DNA from: DASTGO01 sp035719045
GTDB taxonomy: Bacteria > Actinomycetota > Actinomycetes > Actinomycetales > Kineosporiaceae
Length of the DNA stretch: 28,302 nt
NCBI GenBank assembly: GCA_035719045.1
Contig: DASTGO010000293.1
Span: 1 to 28,302, forward strand
Reading direction: 5' to 3'
The translations under genes were made by a program, and so were the position numbers. Positions 27,776 to 28,302 of the stretch are shown here, piece after piece. Below the pieces are notes generated by a model. It was not told the origin of the DNA and ran no database searches. It saw nothing but the letters and a program-made list of their open reading frames with translations. Numbering within the stretch: position 1 is the first letter of the stretch; each line of letters starts with the position of its first letter.

Positions 27776-28302
27776 GTGCAGCCCAGCAGTCTGGTGTTCC
27801 TCGCGATCATCGCGATGTGGGCTGCCTATCTCCTGCCGCAGTGGGTACGACGCCGGGATGCGATGGGTCAGTCCCGAGGCCGGGACCGGGACAGCGGTGG
27901 GCTGCGCGTGTTGCGGCCCCGCAGTCGCCGGGTCCCCGGACCGTCCACCACTCCGCTGCTGCCCCAGGTCCAGGACCCGGGCAGTGAGTTGGACGCCGTG
28001 ATCCGTCCCGACTCCCCGCAGGCGATCGCCCGCCGCGCCGCGGCCGGACGTCCGGATGCCGCCCGTCCGCCCGCCGGATCCGGGATCCCCGCCGGACAGG
28101 CCGGGTCCGCCGGGTCCGCCGGGTCCGGCGAGGCCGGCGAGGCCGGTGCCGTGGCCGGGCAGGCCGCCGGAGCCGGTCCGCAGGGCCGGGAAGCCCGGCT
28201 CCCCGGGACCATCTTCGAGGGGCGCTCGGTGTCCTCCGCGGGACGGGTCCGCACCTCCGCGGCCGCCGCACCGCGGCCCGCCCAGGTTCACGCGACCGTC
28301 CC
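27776..28302 (+). CDS. glpR: GlpR/SepX-type actinobacterial cell-division membrane protein (partial, runs off the window)
   Basis: From GTG 27776 the frame stays open to the last base, giving about 175 residues. The start MQPSSLVFLAIIAMWAAYLLPQWVRRRDAM has one membrane helix followed by an Arg-rich juxtamembrane stretch, then a disordered Pro/Ala/Gly/Arg region (including a 9-bp repeat giving GSAGSAGSG). This matches the family called GlpR in Corynebacterium (receptor of the MoeA-like Glp at the division site) and SepX in Streptomyces. The position after galU-moeA-rimJ is the conserved one (Rv0996). A further membrane region is expected beyond the window. The role in division is inferred from those relatives. 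Confidence 0.85.
   Translation, partial: MQPSSLVFLAIIAMWAAYLLPQWVRRRDAMGQSRGRDRDSGGLRVLRPRSRRVPGPSTTPLLPQVQDPGSELDAVIRPDSPQAIARRAAAGRPDAARPPAGSGIPAGQAGSAGSAGSGEAGEAGAVAGQAAGAGPQGREARLPGTIFEGRSVSSAGRVRTSAAAAPRPAQVHATV

Noticed and set aside
1..28302. CRISPR array or classical insertion sequence
   Set aside because: The repeats are short, directly adjacent and without uniform spacers. No transposase or terminal inverted repeats were seen.

Overview
The window is from a very GC-rich actinobacterium. Third codon positions are almost all G or C, GTG starts are common, and many genes carry a TAnnnT or CAnnnT hexamer 6-8 bases before the start codon, as leaderless actinobacterial mRNAs do. The right two thirds match a conserved actinobacterial neighbourhood that I recall from Mycobacterium tuberculosis Rv0985c-Rv0996: mscL, an FmdB-type/Ruc protein, 5-formyltetrahydrofolate cyclo-ligase, galU, moeA/glp, rimJ, and the GlpR/SepX membrane protein. 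The genus cannot be fixed from sequence alone. Nakamurella, Frankia or Geodermatophilus relatives are all plausible.

Layout. (1) 1-1118 is the decayed edge of an integrated element. It holds the 3' end of an unknown gene, then a frameshifted and truncated tyrosine-integrase pseudogene, next to an intact tRNA-Arg(CCT) that was the likely attachment site. (2) 1119-9959 is a surface and accessory block: a membrane-anchored GH16-like protein with a degenerate active site, a secreted SGNH hydrolase, a small unknown protein, and a 1679-residue SF1-helicase-like protein with an altered Walker A and a C-terminal PD-(D/E)XK-like domain. (3) 9988-12544 has a GT4 glycosyltransferase divergent from a PIG-L/MshB-type deacetylase, then a small acidic actinobacterial protein. 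(4) 12677-17024, all on the minus strand, has mscL, a SAF-domain protein, a methylthioadenosine phosphorylase-family enzyme, the FmdB/Ruc protein under a perfect CIRCE operator, and a CPA1 cation/proton antiporter. (5) 17189-23251 has a penicillin-acylase-family protein without the usual nucleophile serine, 5-FTHF cyclo-ligase, and a membrane diguanylate cyclase. (6) 23406 to the end has galU, moeA/glp, moaC, mog, a RimJ-type acetyltransferase and the start of glpR/sepX.

How the genes fit together. moeA-moaC-mog form a tightly coupled molybdenum-cofactor-type operon. In Corynebacteriales the MoeA-like protein at this locus (Glp) instead works with GlpR in cell division, and both partners are present here. 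GalU feeds cell-envelope sugar synthesis.

Three patterns stand out. Several enzyme-family proteins lack a textbook catalytic residue (GH16-like, helicase-like, acylase-like). Short tandem duplications of 14-25 bp lie on or just past stop codons in five places. A heat-shock CIRCE element controls the zinc-ribbon Ruc-like gene.
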